A DNA stretch of 6,131 nucleotides, taken from assembly GCA_023667385.1 (NCBI GenBank), contig JAMPAE010000096.1, positions 1-6,131 of the forward strand, given 5' to 3'. The position numbers and the translations under genes were made by a program. The stretch comes from Ruminococcus sp. (GTDB lineage: Bacteria > Bacillota > Clostridia > Oscillospirales > Acutalibacteraceae). The notes beneath the pieces are model-generated. The model saw only the letters and a list, made by a program, of their open reading frames with translations, was not told the DNA's origin and ran no database searches. The number at the start of each line of letters is the position of its first letter. Position 1 is the first letter of the stretch. This document shows, one piece after another, positions 1-6,037 of the stretch.

Positions 1-736
1 TACCGTTGCAGCATTCACTTTGAGCAATTTCGTTTTCATGATGCGGGAAAATCAAATCCTGACCGCCGCAGTGGATGTCAATGGTTTCACCGAGGAAGCG
101 CCTTACCATTGCAGAGCATTCAATGTGCCAGCCGGGTCTGCCGTGACCCCAAGGTGATTCCCAATAAGGCTCGCCGGGTTTTGCACCCTTCCAAAGGGCA
201 AAGTCCATCGGTTCTTTTTTCACTTCGCCGATATTAATCCTTGCGCCGGCTTCCAAATCCTCAAGCGGCTGATGTGACAGCTTGCCATATTCGCTGAACT
301 TTTTCGGGCTGAAATAAACATCGCCGCCAACAGCATAAGCATAGCCCTTTTCAATCAGTGTTGCAACGATGTTGATGATTTCATCAATATTTTCGGTTGC
401 TTTTGGGTGATGAGTGGCTTCACGCACATTCATACCCTTTGCATCAGTCCAAAATTCTTCAATATATTTTTCTGAAACCTGCTTATATGTCAAGCCTTCT
501 TCGTTTGCACGTCTGATGATTTTATCATCAATATCGGTGAAATTCTGAACAAAGGTTACCTTGTTGCCTCTGTACTCAAGATAGCGGCGAAGAACGTCAA
601 AAACGCAAAGCGGCCTTGCGTTGCCGATGTGGATGAAATTATATACAGTCGGACCGCAGGCGTAAATTTTATATTCGCCCTCTTTAATCGGCACAAGTTC
701 TTCTTTTTGTCTTGTCAGAGTGTTAAAAATTCTCAT
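1..736 (-). CDS. cysS: Cysteinyl-tRNA synthetase, N-terminal part (cut by window edge)
   Basis: This class I aminoacyl-tRNA synthetase activates cysteine with ATP and loads it onto tRNA-Cys in the cytosol. Reading from the ATG at 736..734 gives 245 uninterrupted codons to the left edge, roughly half of the family's usual length of about 465 residues. Visible landmarks are the ACGPTVY stretch at residues 26-32 with Cys27, and the class I HIGH-type motif HIGN at 36-39. The later zinc ligands are Cys207 (HIECSAM), His232 and Glu236 (PHHENEIAQ); together with Cys27 they match the four-ligand zinc site that gives this enzyme its cysteine selectivity. The KMSKS loop and anticodon-binding domain must lie beyond the window. 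An AGAGGA Shine-Dalgarno sits 10 bases before the ATG. It is the third gene behind the cysteine T-box, 31 bases after cysE, so its supply should rise when tRNA-Cys is uncharged. Identity is essentially certain from the motifs. Confidence 0.97.
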   Translation of the reverse strand, partial: MRIFNTLTRQKEELVPIKEGEYKIYACGPTVYNFIHIGNARPLCVFDVLRRYLEYRGNKVTFVQNFTDIDDKIIRRANEEGLTYKQVSEKYIEEFWTDAKGMNVREATHHPKATENIDEIINIVATLIEKGYAYAVGGDVYFSPKKFSEYGKLSHQPLEDLEAGARINIGEVKKEPMDFALWKGAKPGEPYWESPWGHGRPGWHIECSAMVRRFLGETIDIHCGGQDLIFPHHENEIAQSECCNG

Positions 737-767
737 ATCTGTCAAATCCTCTCAAGTTTATATTTAT

Positions 768-1409
768 TCACTTTTGGTTGTTACTTTGTTTTTCAAGTTC
801 TTTTTCAAGATATTCAACCTGCGCGCGAATCCTGCAGAGCTCCTGCGCAACAGGATCGGGAACGTGGATGTGATCAAGGCGGTCAATGCGCTTGCCATCC
901 TGCTTCACAACCCTTGCAGGCACACCAACAGCGGTTGAGTTTGGCGGTATTTCCGAAAGCACAACCGCACCTGCGGCAACGTTGGAATTATCACCGATTT
1001 TCATGGGGCCAAGAACTTTTGCGCCTGCACCGATCATCACGTTGTTGCCGATTGTCGGGTGCCTTTTGCCGTGCTCTTTTCCTGTACCGCCGAGCGTTGC
1101 ACCCTGATAGATTGTGCAGTCATCGCCGATGATTGTGGTTTCACCAATGACAACACCTGTGCCGTGGTCAATGAAAATGCGCCTGCCGATTTGTGCGCCC
1201 GGATGTATTTCAATGTTAGTCTTTCTGACACTATGCTGAGAAACGGCTCGTGCAAGGAAAAACATTTTATGCTTATAAAGCCAGTGCGCTTTGCGATAAG
1301 ACCTGATGGCTTTATAGCCGGGATAAAGCAGCATTATTTCCAAAACACTGCGTGCGGCAGGGTCACGATCTTTAACGCACTGCAAATCTTCTTTAATTCG
1401 TTCAAACAT
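768..1409 (-). CDS. cysE: Serine O-acetyltransferase
   Basis: The enzyme transfers acetyl from acetyl-CoA to L-serine, giving O-acetylserine, the direct precursor for cysteine synthase. The protein has 213 residues, the short Bacillus-type form without the long helical N-terminal extension of the roughly 273-residue E. coli enzyme. A helical N-terminal part (about 1-60) leads into a left-handed beta-helix of hexapeptide repeats (about 65-165). The active-site stretch IDHGTGVVIGE has catalytic His82; GKRHP supplies His117. Glu67 stands where E. coli has Asp143, a change I recall from Firmicutes CysE. The tail (about 180-213) is charged and probably coiled or helical (VEYLEKELEKQ). The ATG is preceded by GGAGGG at a 5-base spacing, and the start lies 14 bases after the pgsA stop. 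Position between pgsA and cysS, behind a Cys T-box, fits induction by cysteine shortage. Cysteine feedback inhibition is known for the family, but not visible here. Confidence 0.96.
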   Translation of the reverse strand: MFERIKEDLQCVKDRDPAARSVLEIMLLYPGYKAIRSYRKAHWLYKHKMFFLARAVSQHSVRKTNIEIHPGAQIGRRIFIDHGTGVVIGETTIIGDDCTIYQGATLGGTGKEHGKRHPTIGNNVMIGAGAKVLGPMKIGDNSNVAAGAVVLSEIPPNSTAVGVPARVVKQDGKRIDRLDHIHVPDPVAQELCRIRAQVEYLEKELEKQSNNQK

Positions 1410-1423
1410 TGAATCCCTCCAAA

Positions 1424-1993
1424 TTATTTTGAAAAGTCAATTAATCCCTTACTGTCAATCAAATATTTTACGCCCGACACAATTGTTAAGGCGGCAACAA
1501 TCCACATGAGCAAATTTGAAACGGCTGCAACCGAAAGCGGACACCATGACGGTACGCCAAACTGAAGCAAAACCATAATCAGCACAGTGAACACCATTTG
1601 GCACGCAGTTTTGAGCTTGCCCCAAAAACCTGCGGCGATGACAACATTCTGCTCAATGGCAACCATGCGAAGCGATGTGATGATGAACTCACGTGAAATG
1701 ACAATCATAATCACCCAACTGCTGCACATATCATATTTCAAAAACGCCAGTAATGCGGCAAGAAACAGCATTTTATCCCCAACAGGGTCGCAAAGCTTAC
1801 CGAAAACTGTGATTTGATTATATTTTCTTGCAAGGCGGCCGTCAAAAAAATCCGTCAGCGATGCAATGCCGAAAACGATTGCAGCAACAAGAAAATGAAA
1901 GTTAAAATCAACCAGCATAAGGGCGAGATAAATCGGTGCAATCACCATTCGTGAAAGCGTGAGTTTGTTTGGTAAATTCATTTTTTTAAACAT
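1424..1993 (-). CDS. pgsA: CDP-diacylglycerol--glycerol-3-phosphate 3-phosphatidyltransferase
   Basis: This integral membrane enzyme joins CDP-diacylglycerol and glycerol-3-phosphate to make phosphatidylglycerophosphate, the committed step to phosphatidylglycerol and cardiolipin. The 189-residue product carries the full CDP-alcohol phosphotransferase signature D-G-x2-A-R-x8-G-x3-D-x3-D: D51 G52, A55 R56, G65, D69, D73, with D48 just ahead. Several hydrophobic segments flank it (about 16-47, 73-105, 130-180), as expected. The opening MNLPNKLTLSR is the usual family N-terminus, so an ATG at 1981 is an alternative start giving 185 residues. I list 1993 because it is nearer the only Shine-Dalgarno (2025-2033). 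Reading the frame further upstream runs through the riboswitch terminator, so longer starts are excluded; GTG at 2008 is a weaker option. It is the first gene of the T-box operon. PgsA is favoured over cardiolipin or phosphatidylserine synthase by length and N-terminus. Confidence 0.93.
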   Translation of the reverse strand: MFKKMNLPNKLTLSRMVIAPIYLALMLVDFNFHFLVAAIVFGIASLTDFFDGRLARKYNQITVFGKLCDPVGDKMLFLAALLAFLKYDMCSSWVIMIVISREFIITSLRMVAIEQNVVIAAGFWGKLKTACQMVFTVLIMVLLQFGVPSWCPLSVAAVSNLLMWIVAALTIVSGVKYLIDSKGLIDFSK

Positions 1994-2033
1994 TTCAGCA
2001 ATTAGCACGATTCTGCGTGCTTTTCCTTCCTTT
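1994..2033 (-). promoter_or_regulatory. Distant Shine-Dalgarno and hairpin before pgsA
   Basis: The only good ribosome binding site before pgsA is AAAGGAAGG at 2033..2025, 31 bases from the ATG at 1993. Between them lies a perfect 5-bp hairpin, GCACG-CAGAAT-CGTGC (2020..2005). If folded, the apparent distance shrinks to 15 bases. No ATG, GTG or TTG occurs at the normal 5-10 base spacing in any frame. That the hairpin helps ribosome placement is inference. Confidence 0.5.
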
Positions 2034-2072
2034 AAAAATAAAATTACCCCTCTGCTCAACAAAAAAGCGCAT

Positions 2073-2103
2073 AAAAAAACTCTGCTGCCACAAGGCAACA
2101 GAG
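2073..2103 (-). terminator. T-box intrinsic terminator
   Basis: A 10-bp stem, CUCUGUUGCC against GGCAGCAGAG (one G-U pair), closes a UUGU loop and is followed directly by seven U. It forms when charged tRNA-Cys cannot stabilise the antiterminator and stops transcription before pgsA. It may also catch transcripts reading through from the recA operon. Confidence 0.95.
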
Positions 2104-2125
2104 GCGATTGACGCGGTTCCACTCT
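2100..2125 (-). promoter_or_regulatory. T-box antiterminator
   Basis: AGAG (2125..2122) pairs with CUCU (2103..2100) and GCG (2114..2112) with CGC (2106..2104). This leaves the 7-base bulge UGGAACC, whose first four bases bind the free acceptor end of uncharged tRNA, as in all T-boxes. The CUCU arm is also the first part of the terminator stem, so the two structures exclude each other. Confidence 0.92.
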
Positions 2126-2332
2126 GATTTTTAACTCATTCACCGTTAACGCCGGTTTACGCCCTCGGATACTTGAAATAACCGTTCCCCTTGGGTGCTG
2201 ACGGGTGCATTTCATCAAAAAATCTGACAGGGCGCTTTCACCTGACCGCCCCTCTCTGAGAAAGACTGTTATGACTACTTCTCCCGCTTGGCAGCCGCAT
2301 CGACTGCTTGCGCATTTTGCTGATTGTTATAT

Positions 2333-2361
2333 ATTATATACATTTGAAAAGAAAATGTCAA
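2333..2361 (-). promoter_or_regulatory. Promoter of the pgsA-cysE-cysS operon
   Basis: A consensus -35 box TTGACA (2361..2356) is separated by exactly 17 bases from a consensus -10 box TATAAT (2338..2333). Transcription should start near 2326, at the 5' end of the T-box leader. The perfect sigma-A match suggests strong constitutive initiation, with regulation left to the riboswitch. The -35 box begins 29 bases past the HD gene stop codon. Confidence 0.93.
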
Positions 2362-2390
2362 TATCAAACAATGGCATATGTCACAGAAAA

Positions 2391-2924
2391 TCACGCCGAA
2401 AGTTTTTGATACAGCACCAAAAAATCTTTTTCCGTTTGCTCAAAGCCGTAAAAATTATAATCGGGCTTTGAAAGTATTTTCGGTTCAGCATCAAAAAGTG
2501 CAATGTTCATGAAATGCATGAACTCATGATAAAGCATGGTATCATCAACATCAGCAATCAGTTTTTGCATTTCATCGTCCGGAATGAAGCCGAGAAATTT
2601 TTGATATATCACATTTTGAAGTGCTTTTTCAAATTTTTTATATTCACTGAGCCGTTGTTTCACAGGTCTTGTGATGTCGGAAATATATGCTTCGCTGGCA
2701 TCATGCAACAGACAGGCAAGCTGAACCTTTTTTGTGTATCCACGTTTTGCAGCTTCATCAGCACAGGAGATACAATGCTGACCAACGGAATAAAATGCAG
2801 GAAAGTGTCCGCCGGAACGGCACAAAAGTGAAAGTGCATGAGCAATGTCCTCAATTACGATTAAAGCTGAATCAGGCTCGCAAGGGTCAAACTGCTGCTT
2901 GGTATAAGTGTTGATGCAGCTCAT
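2391..2924 (-). CDS. HD-domain phosphohydrolase (YfbR-like family)
   Basis: A 177-residue soluble metal-dependent phosphohydrolase of the HD superfamily. The metal-binding pattern is visible: His50 in SVGQHC, the His74-Asp75 doublet in CLLHDASEAY, and an Asp at 127 or 128 in DVDDTMLYHE. The stretch ACLLHDASEAYISDITRPVK and the N-terminal INTYT...IEDIAHALS pattern resemble the YfbR-like group, whose E. coli member is a deoxynucleoside 5'-monophosphatase. The substrate here is unknown. The ATG overlaps the rimO stop codon (ATGA), and GAGGT lies 6 bases upstream (2935..2931), so translation is probably coupled to rimO. It is the last gene of the recA operon. A role in trimming nucleotides during DNA repair would fit the context but is inference. 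No hairpin with a U-tract follows the stop codon. Confidence 0.9.
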   Translation of the reverse strand: MSCINTYTKQQFDPCEPDSALIVIEDIAHALSLLCRSGGHFPAFYSVGQHCISCADEAAKRGYTKKVQLACLLHDASEAYISDITRPVKQRLSEYKKFEKALQNVIYQKFLGFIPDDEMQKLIADVDDTMLYHEFMHFMNIALFDAEPKILSKPDYNFYGFEQTEKDFLVLYQKLSA

Positions 2925-4249
2925 TCGATTACCTCACCAACAAGATCGCAATCATCAGTGCCGATGATTTTCACATTTACGAATGTTCCGGGGATAAGCT
3001 CATTTTCAGTTGAGATGATTACACGGCTGTCGATTTCGGCACAATCCATGTAGCTCCTGCCGTAATAAAGCATATCATCCTCATCAAATCCATCAACAAG
3101 CACCTTGAGCGTTTTTCCGATTTTAGCCTTTTGCTTGCGCTCAAAAATTTCATATTGCTGCTGCATGATAAGCTCGCTGCGGTGACGCTTAACTTCATCA
3201 TCAAGCTGATCCGGCATTTCTGCGGCAGGTGTATCTTCTTCCGGCGAATAAGCAAAGCAACCAAGCCTGTCAAACTGAGCCTCCTCAACAAAGCGGGAAA
3301 GCGTTTCAAAATTTTCTTCCGTTTCCCCCGGGAAGCCGGTGATGAACGTGGTTCTGATGACAACATCAGGAATTTTGCTTCTCAGTTTTTTAATCAGCTC
3401 AAGAAGCTGCTGCTCACTGCCACTGCGGTTCATCCTGCGAAGCACGGCTTTATCAGCATGCTGGAGCGGCAGGTCAATGTAGTTGCAAATTTTTTCTTCT
3501 TCCGCAATGGTGTCAATCAGCTCATCGGTCAAACAATCAGGATAGCAATAAAGAAGCCTGATCCATTCGATGCCGTCAATTTTGCAAAGCTTCCTCAGCA
3601 GCTTCGCAAGCATCAGTTCATCATAAAGATCAATACCGTATTTCGTGATGTCCTGGGCAACCACAACAATTTCCTTTGCGCCGCCGTCTGCCAGCGATTC
3701 TGCTTCGGCAACGATCTCTTCCATTGGGCGGCTTCTGAATTTGCCCCTGATGTTTGGAATTGCGCAATAAGAGCAGCGATTTGAGCAGCCCTCGGCAATT
3801 TTCAAATAAGCCCAGTAGTTCGGCGTTGTGAGCATTCTGTCGCCGCTTATCGGCAAGCAATATTCCGAGGGGAAGCTGCTGACAGTGCTGCCGCCCAAAA
3901 CTTCATCAACAACCTGAACAATGTCTCCGTTGCCGCCAATACCGACAATACCATCAATTTCGGGCATTTCCTTGAGCACCTCATCTTTATATCGCTGAGC
4001 AAGGCAGCCTGTGACAACAATCGAGCCAACTCTGCCCTCATCTTTAAGCTCACCAACGGAAATAATTGTGTCAATTGCTTCCTGTTTTGCATCATTGATG
4101 AAACCGCAGGTGTTAATTATCACAGCGTCAGCACCGTCAATATTATTAGTGATTTCATAGCCTGCGTCCTTGAGCTTTGCAAGCATAACTTCGGCATCCA
4201 CCTGATTTTTTGGGCAACCAAGGGAGATCATTCCAATCTTCTTTTTCAT
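2921..4249 (-). CDS. rimO: Ribosomal protein S12 methylthiotransferase
   Basis: RimO is a radical-SAM iron-sulfur enzyme that adds a methylthio group to the beta carbon of a conserved aspartate of ribosomal protein S12 (Asp89 in E. coli numbering). The 442-residue protein has the expected three parts. The N-terminal domain (about 1-120) has Cys12, Cys48 and Cys82 for the auxiliary 4Fe-4S cluster. The radical-SAM core has the CxxxCxxC motif Cys155, Cys159, Cys162 (GCSNRCSYCAIP). A C-terminal TRAM-type domain lies at about 375-440. ISLGCPKNQVDAE and the length favour RimO over the tRNA-modifying MiaB and MtaB relatives. The start at 4249 gives the usual family N-terminus MKKKIGMISLGCPKN, yet only a distant AAAGGAG precedes it (see separate entry). 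It begins 39 bases after recX and overlaps the HD gene by 4 bases. Confidence 0.95.
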   Translation of the reverse strand: MKKKIGMISLGCPKNQVDAEVMLAKLKDAGYEITNNIDGADAVIINTCGFINDAKQEAIDTIISVGELKDEGRVGSIVVTGCLAQRYKDEVLKEMPEIDGIVGIGGNGDIVQVVDEVLGGSTVSSFPSEYCLPISGDRMLTTPNYWAYLKIAEGCSNRCSYCAIPNIRGKFRSRPMEEIVAEAESLADGGAKEIVVVAQDITKYGIDLYDELMLAKLLRKLCKIDGIEWIRLLYCYPDCLTDELIDTIAEEEKICNYIDLPLQHADKAVLRRMNRSGSEQQLLELIKKLRSKIPDVVIRTTFITGFPGETEENFETLSRFVEEAQFDRLGCFAYSPEEDTPAAEMPDQLDDEVKRHRSELIMQQQYEIFERKQKAKIGKTLKVLVDGFDEDDMLYYGRSYMDCAEIDSRVIISTENELIPGTFVNVKIIGTDDCDLVGEVIE

Positions 4250-4285
4250 CTTTATTTTTCGGTCCGTAATACGAACTGCTCCTTT
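4250..4285 (-). promoter_or_regulatory. Distant Shine-Dalgarno and hairpin before rimO
   Basis: AAAGGAG (4285..4279) just past the recX stop is the only clear ribosome binding site, yet it lies 29 bases before the rimO ATG. Between them GUUCG-UAUUA-CGGAC (4276..4262) can form a 5-bp stem with one G-U pair. Folding would leave an apparent spacing of 14 bases. No alternative start codon fits the site. The functional reading is inference. Confidence 0.45.
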
Positions 4286-4288
4286 CGA

Positions 4289-4900
4289 TTATTGCATCTC
4301 AATTCTTTCCATAACTGTTTCAAGTGCGGCCTTGATTTCACTGTAGCCATATCCCAGACGTACCATCCCATTGATGGCTTTGTTGACACCTTTTTCTGTG
4401 TCGAGGTATCTGCCGTACTTCTTTTCAAGCAAATCGGCAAGCTCATCACCGTCACTTTCAATTGATTCAGTCACCTGCGATATTATATCACGGCTTACGC
4501 CTTTTTTATATAGCTCCTGCTCAATTCTGCGTTTCCCGAAGCCTTTGAGGCGTTGAAGCTCAGCGGAGTAATTTTCCGCAAAGCGCAAATCGTCGATGTA
4601 TCCATATTCAGTAAGCTTTTCAATTGCTTCTTCTGCACCGTCGGAATAACCTTTTTGACGCAGCTTTGTCAGCAATTCACCACCGGCATGGTCACGCCTT
4701 GAGAGCAAATCAACTGCTTTGTTGAAAGCACGACGAGAGTTGACCGCAGCTTCAAGCTCGATCAACTCCTCATTTGAAATTTCACAATTTTCATGATAGC
4801 CCGACGACATGATAAAGTCACGATCAACTGTCATTTTATATTCACAGTCAACATAGATGTGAATTTTGTTTGCTCGTCCCTGTTTAAAATTCAGCTTCAT
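4289..4900 (-). CDS. recX: RecX family RecA regulatory protein
   Basis: RecX binds RecA filaments and modulates recombinase activity, usually by inhibition. The 203-residue product, within the family's range, is mostly helical and shows the tandem three-helix pattern. One block is RRDHAGGELLTKLRQKGY (about 68-85), leading to EKLTEYGYIDDLRFAENY (about 94-111). The next is KGFGKRRIEQELYKKGV (about 119-135), where conserved Gly/Arg/Leu/Lys-Gly positions are typical. The N-terminal 50 residues are a less conserved, probably beta-rich extension. The ATG overlaps the recA stop by one base (TAATG) and no good Shine-Dalgarno is visible, so translation by reinitiation after recA is likely. This would keep RecX at lower levels than RecA. 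Position directly after recA is the classic arrangement and supports the call strongly. Confidence 0.94.
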   Translation of the reverse strand: MKLNFKQGRANKIHIYVDCEYKMTVDRDFIMSSGYHENCEISNEELIELEAAVNSRRAFNKAVDLLSRRDHAGGELLTKLRQKGYSDGAEEAIEKLTEYGYIDDLRFAENYSAELQRLKGFGKRRIEQELYKKGVSRDIISQVTESIESDGDELADLLEKKYGRYLDTEKGVNKAINGMVRLGYGYSEIKAALETVMERIEMQ

Positions 4901-5997
4901 TAATCATCATCGTCAACGGCAATGTCAATTTTTGCCCTTGCGCTGCCACCTTTTGAAGCAGGAGCAGCTTTAGCCGCAGCCTTTTTCGGCTTTTCTTCCG
5001 GTGCATCATTGCCATCCTTAACAGCCTTGAAGATTTTCTCCTCAATTTCGGCTGCGAGCTCTTTTTCCTTTTCAAAAAGGATTTTTACATTTTCACGTCC
5101 CTGACCAAGACGTGTTTCACCATAAGAGAACCATGCGCCGCTCTTGTTAATGACGCCGTAATCAACGCCAAGATCAACAAGCTCGCCAACGTGGGAGATA
5201 CCTGTGCCGTACATAATATCGAAAAACGCCTCTTTAAAAGGAGGTGCCACCTTGTTTTTAACAACCTTAGTCTTTGTTCTGGAACCGATAAATTCGCCGC
5301 CGGTGCCTTTGATTACCTCTGACTTTCTGACGTCGATACGAACGGAAGAATAAAACTTCAAAGCACGTCCGCCGGTTGTAACCTCAGGGTTACCGTAAAT
5401 TACGCCAACCTTTTCACGAAGCTGGTTGATAAAGATGACAAGTGTGTTTGATTTTGCAACAACACCGGTCAGCTTACGAAGCGCCTGCGACATCAATCTT
5501 GCGTGAAGACCAACGTGGCTGTCACCCATTTCACCTTCAATTTCAGCACGTGGAACAAGGGCGGCAACCGAGTCAACAACAATCATGTCAAGTGCGCCGG
5601 AACGAGCAAGAGCTTCTGTGATTGAAAGCGCATCTTCGCCGTTGTCAGGCTGTGAAACAAGCAGTGAATCAACATCAACGCCAAGTGCCTTTGCATAAAC
5701 CGGATCGAGAGCGTGCTCAGCGTCAATGAAAGCAGCCTCACCGCCAGCCTTTTGAGCTTCTGCAATGCAGTGGAGCGCAAGCGTTGTTTTACCTGATGAT
5801 TCAGGACCGTAAATTTCAACAATTCTGCCCTTTGGAAGACCGCCTACTCCGATTGCGATGTCAAGACCGACTGAGCCTGTGTGGATGGCTTCAACGTTTA
5901 AAGCCGTGTTCTGACCAAGACGCATAATTGCACCTTTGCCATATTGTTTTTCAATCTGAGCCAAGGCGGTTGCCAAAGCTGTGCTTTTATCTGCCAT
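4900..5997 (-). CDS. recA: DNA recombinase RecA
   Basis: RecA forms ATP-dependent filaments on single-stranded DNA, drives homologous strand exchange and stimulates LexA self-cleavage in the SOS response. The 365-residue protein carries all key elements. Walker A GPESSGKT is at 64-71, Glu94 in IDAEHALD, and Walker B MIVVDS at 138-143. DNA-binding loop L1 lies around EGEMGDSHVG (154-163), Gln191 in INQLR, and loop L2 around GNPEVTTGGR (202-211). The C-terminal tail (about 330-365) is a Lys/Ala/Pro-rich linker ending in acidic DDDD, as in other RecA tails that restrain filament loading. The start at 5997 is fixed by AGGAGG at a 9-base spacing and the family-like MADKSTAL. An upstream in-frame ATG at 6024 lies inside the LexA box and lacks a ribosome site. 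First gene of the recA-recX-rimO-HD operon. Confidence 0.99.
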   Translation of the reverse strand: MADKSTALATALAQIEKQYGKGAIMRLGQNTALNVEAIHTGSVGLDIAIGVGGLPKGRIVEIYGPESSGKTTLALHCIAEAQKAGGEAAFIDAEHALDPVYAKALGVDVDSLLVSQPDNGEDALSITEALARSGALDMIVVDSVAALVPRAEIEGEMGDSHVGLHARLMSQALRKLTGVVAKSNTLVIFINQLREKVGVIYGNPEVTTGGRALKFYSSVRIDVRKSEVIKGTGGEFIGSRTKTKVVKNKVAPPFKEAFFDIMYGTGISHVGELVDLGVDYGVINKSGAWFSYGETRLGQGRENVKILFEKEKELAAEIEEKIFKAVKDGNDAPEEKPKKAAAKAAPASKGGSARAKIDIAVDDDD

Positions 5998-6006
5998 TGG
6001 GAAAAT

Positions 6007-6012
6007 CCTCCT
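6007..6012 (-). promoter_or_regulatory. recA ribosome binding site
   Basis: A full AGGAGG lies 9 bases before the recA ATG at 5997. It decides that start over the in-frame ATG at 6024. Confidence 0.93.
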
Positions 6013-6017
6013 ATTAT

Positions 6018-6031
6018 CGTACAAATGTTCG
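6018..6031 (-). promoter_or_regulatory. LexA (SOS) operator of recA
   Basis: CGAACATTTGTACG matches the Gram-positive LexA/DinR palindrome CGAAC-N4-GTTCG at 9 of 10 half-site bases. It begins 6 bases downstream of the -10 box, so it covers the expected transcription start. Bound LexA would block initiation until RecA filaments trigger its cleavage. Site and position are seen; binding is inferred from the family. Confidence 0.9.
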
Positions 6032-6037
6032 TTTTCT

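Larger units (their letters stand above)
2073..2326 (-). promoter_or_regulatory. Cysteine-specific T-box riboswitch leader
   Basis: This untranslated leader reads the charging state of tRNA-Cys and decides whether transcription continues into pgsA-cysE-cysS. In order: lower stem I pairs GCGGG (2287..2283) with CCCGU (2205..2201). The specifier loop has AGUA (2279..2276) opposite GAA, with the specifier codon UGC at 2209..2207 followed by A. A short stem GUCA/UGAU sits above it. Next come the AGAGAG bulge (2257..2252) and an apical stem GGGCG (2251..2247)/CGCCC (2234..2230) with loop GUCAGGUGAAAG. A stem III-like hairpin lies at 2156..2142, and the T-box sequence AGAGUGGAACCGCG at 2125..2112 differs at one base from the AGGGUGGNACCGCG consensus. 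UGC specifies cysteine, and the bulge UGGA pairs with a tRNA ending in UCCA, matching the U73 discriminator usual in tRNA-Cys. The downstream genes confirm the assignment. The 5' boundary is the predicted transcription start. Confidence 0.95.

Noticed and set aside
629..1132. Plus-strand open frame of 167 codons opposite cysE and cysS
   Set aside because: It is antisense to two conserved genes with complete catalytic motifs, and its translation is low-complexity and unlike any family I know.
1994..2218. Long N-terminal extension of pgsA starting at 2218
   Set aside because: The extension reads through stem I, the T-box sequence and the terminator. It has no homology-like content, and the family starts at MNLPNKLT.
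2205..2471. Plus-strand open frame of 88 codons over the T-box leader and HD gene 3' end
   Set aside because: The region is fully explained by the minus-strand riboswitch, promoter and HD gene, and the peptide shows no recognisable features.
3131..3784. Plus-strand open frame of 217 codons opposite rimO
   Set aside because: It lies wholly antisense to a well-conserved radical-SAM gene, with no promoter or ribosome site seen. It is best explained as codon-bias shadow.
4884..5075. Very basic 63-residue frame overlapping the recA 3' end on the same strand
   Set aside because: The Lys/Arg richness is a frame-shifted reading of the recA tail's Lys/Ala codons; recA itself is intact and ends normally.
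5998..6024. In-frame ATG at 6024 as the recA start (9 extra residues)
   Set aside because: It lies inside the LexA operator, only about 7 bases from the predicted transcript start. It has no ribosome site, while AGGAGG fits the ATG at 5997 and the family N-terminus.
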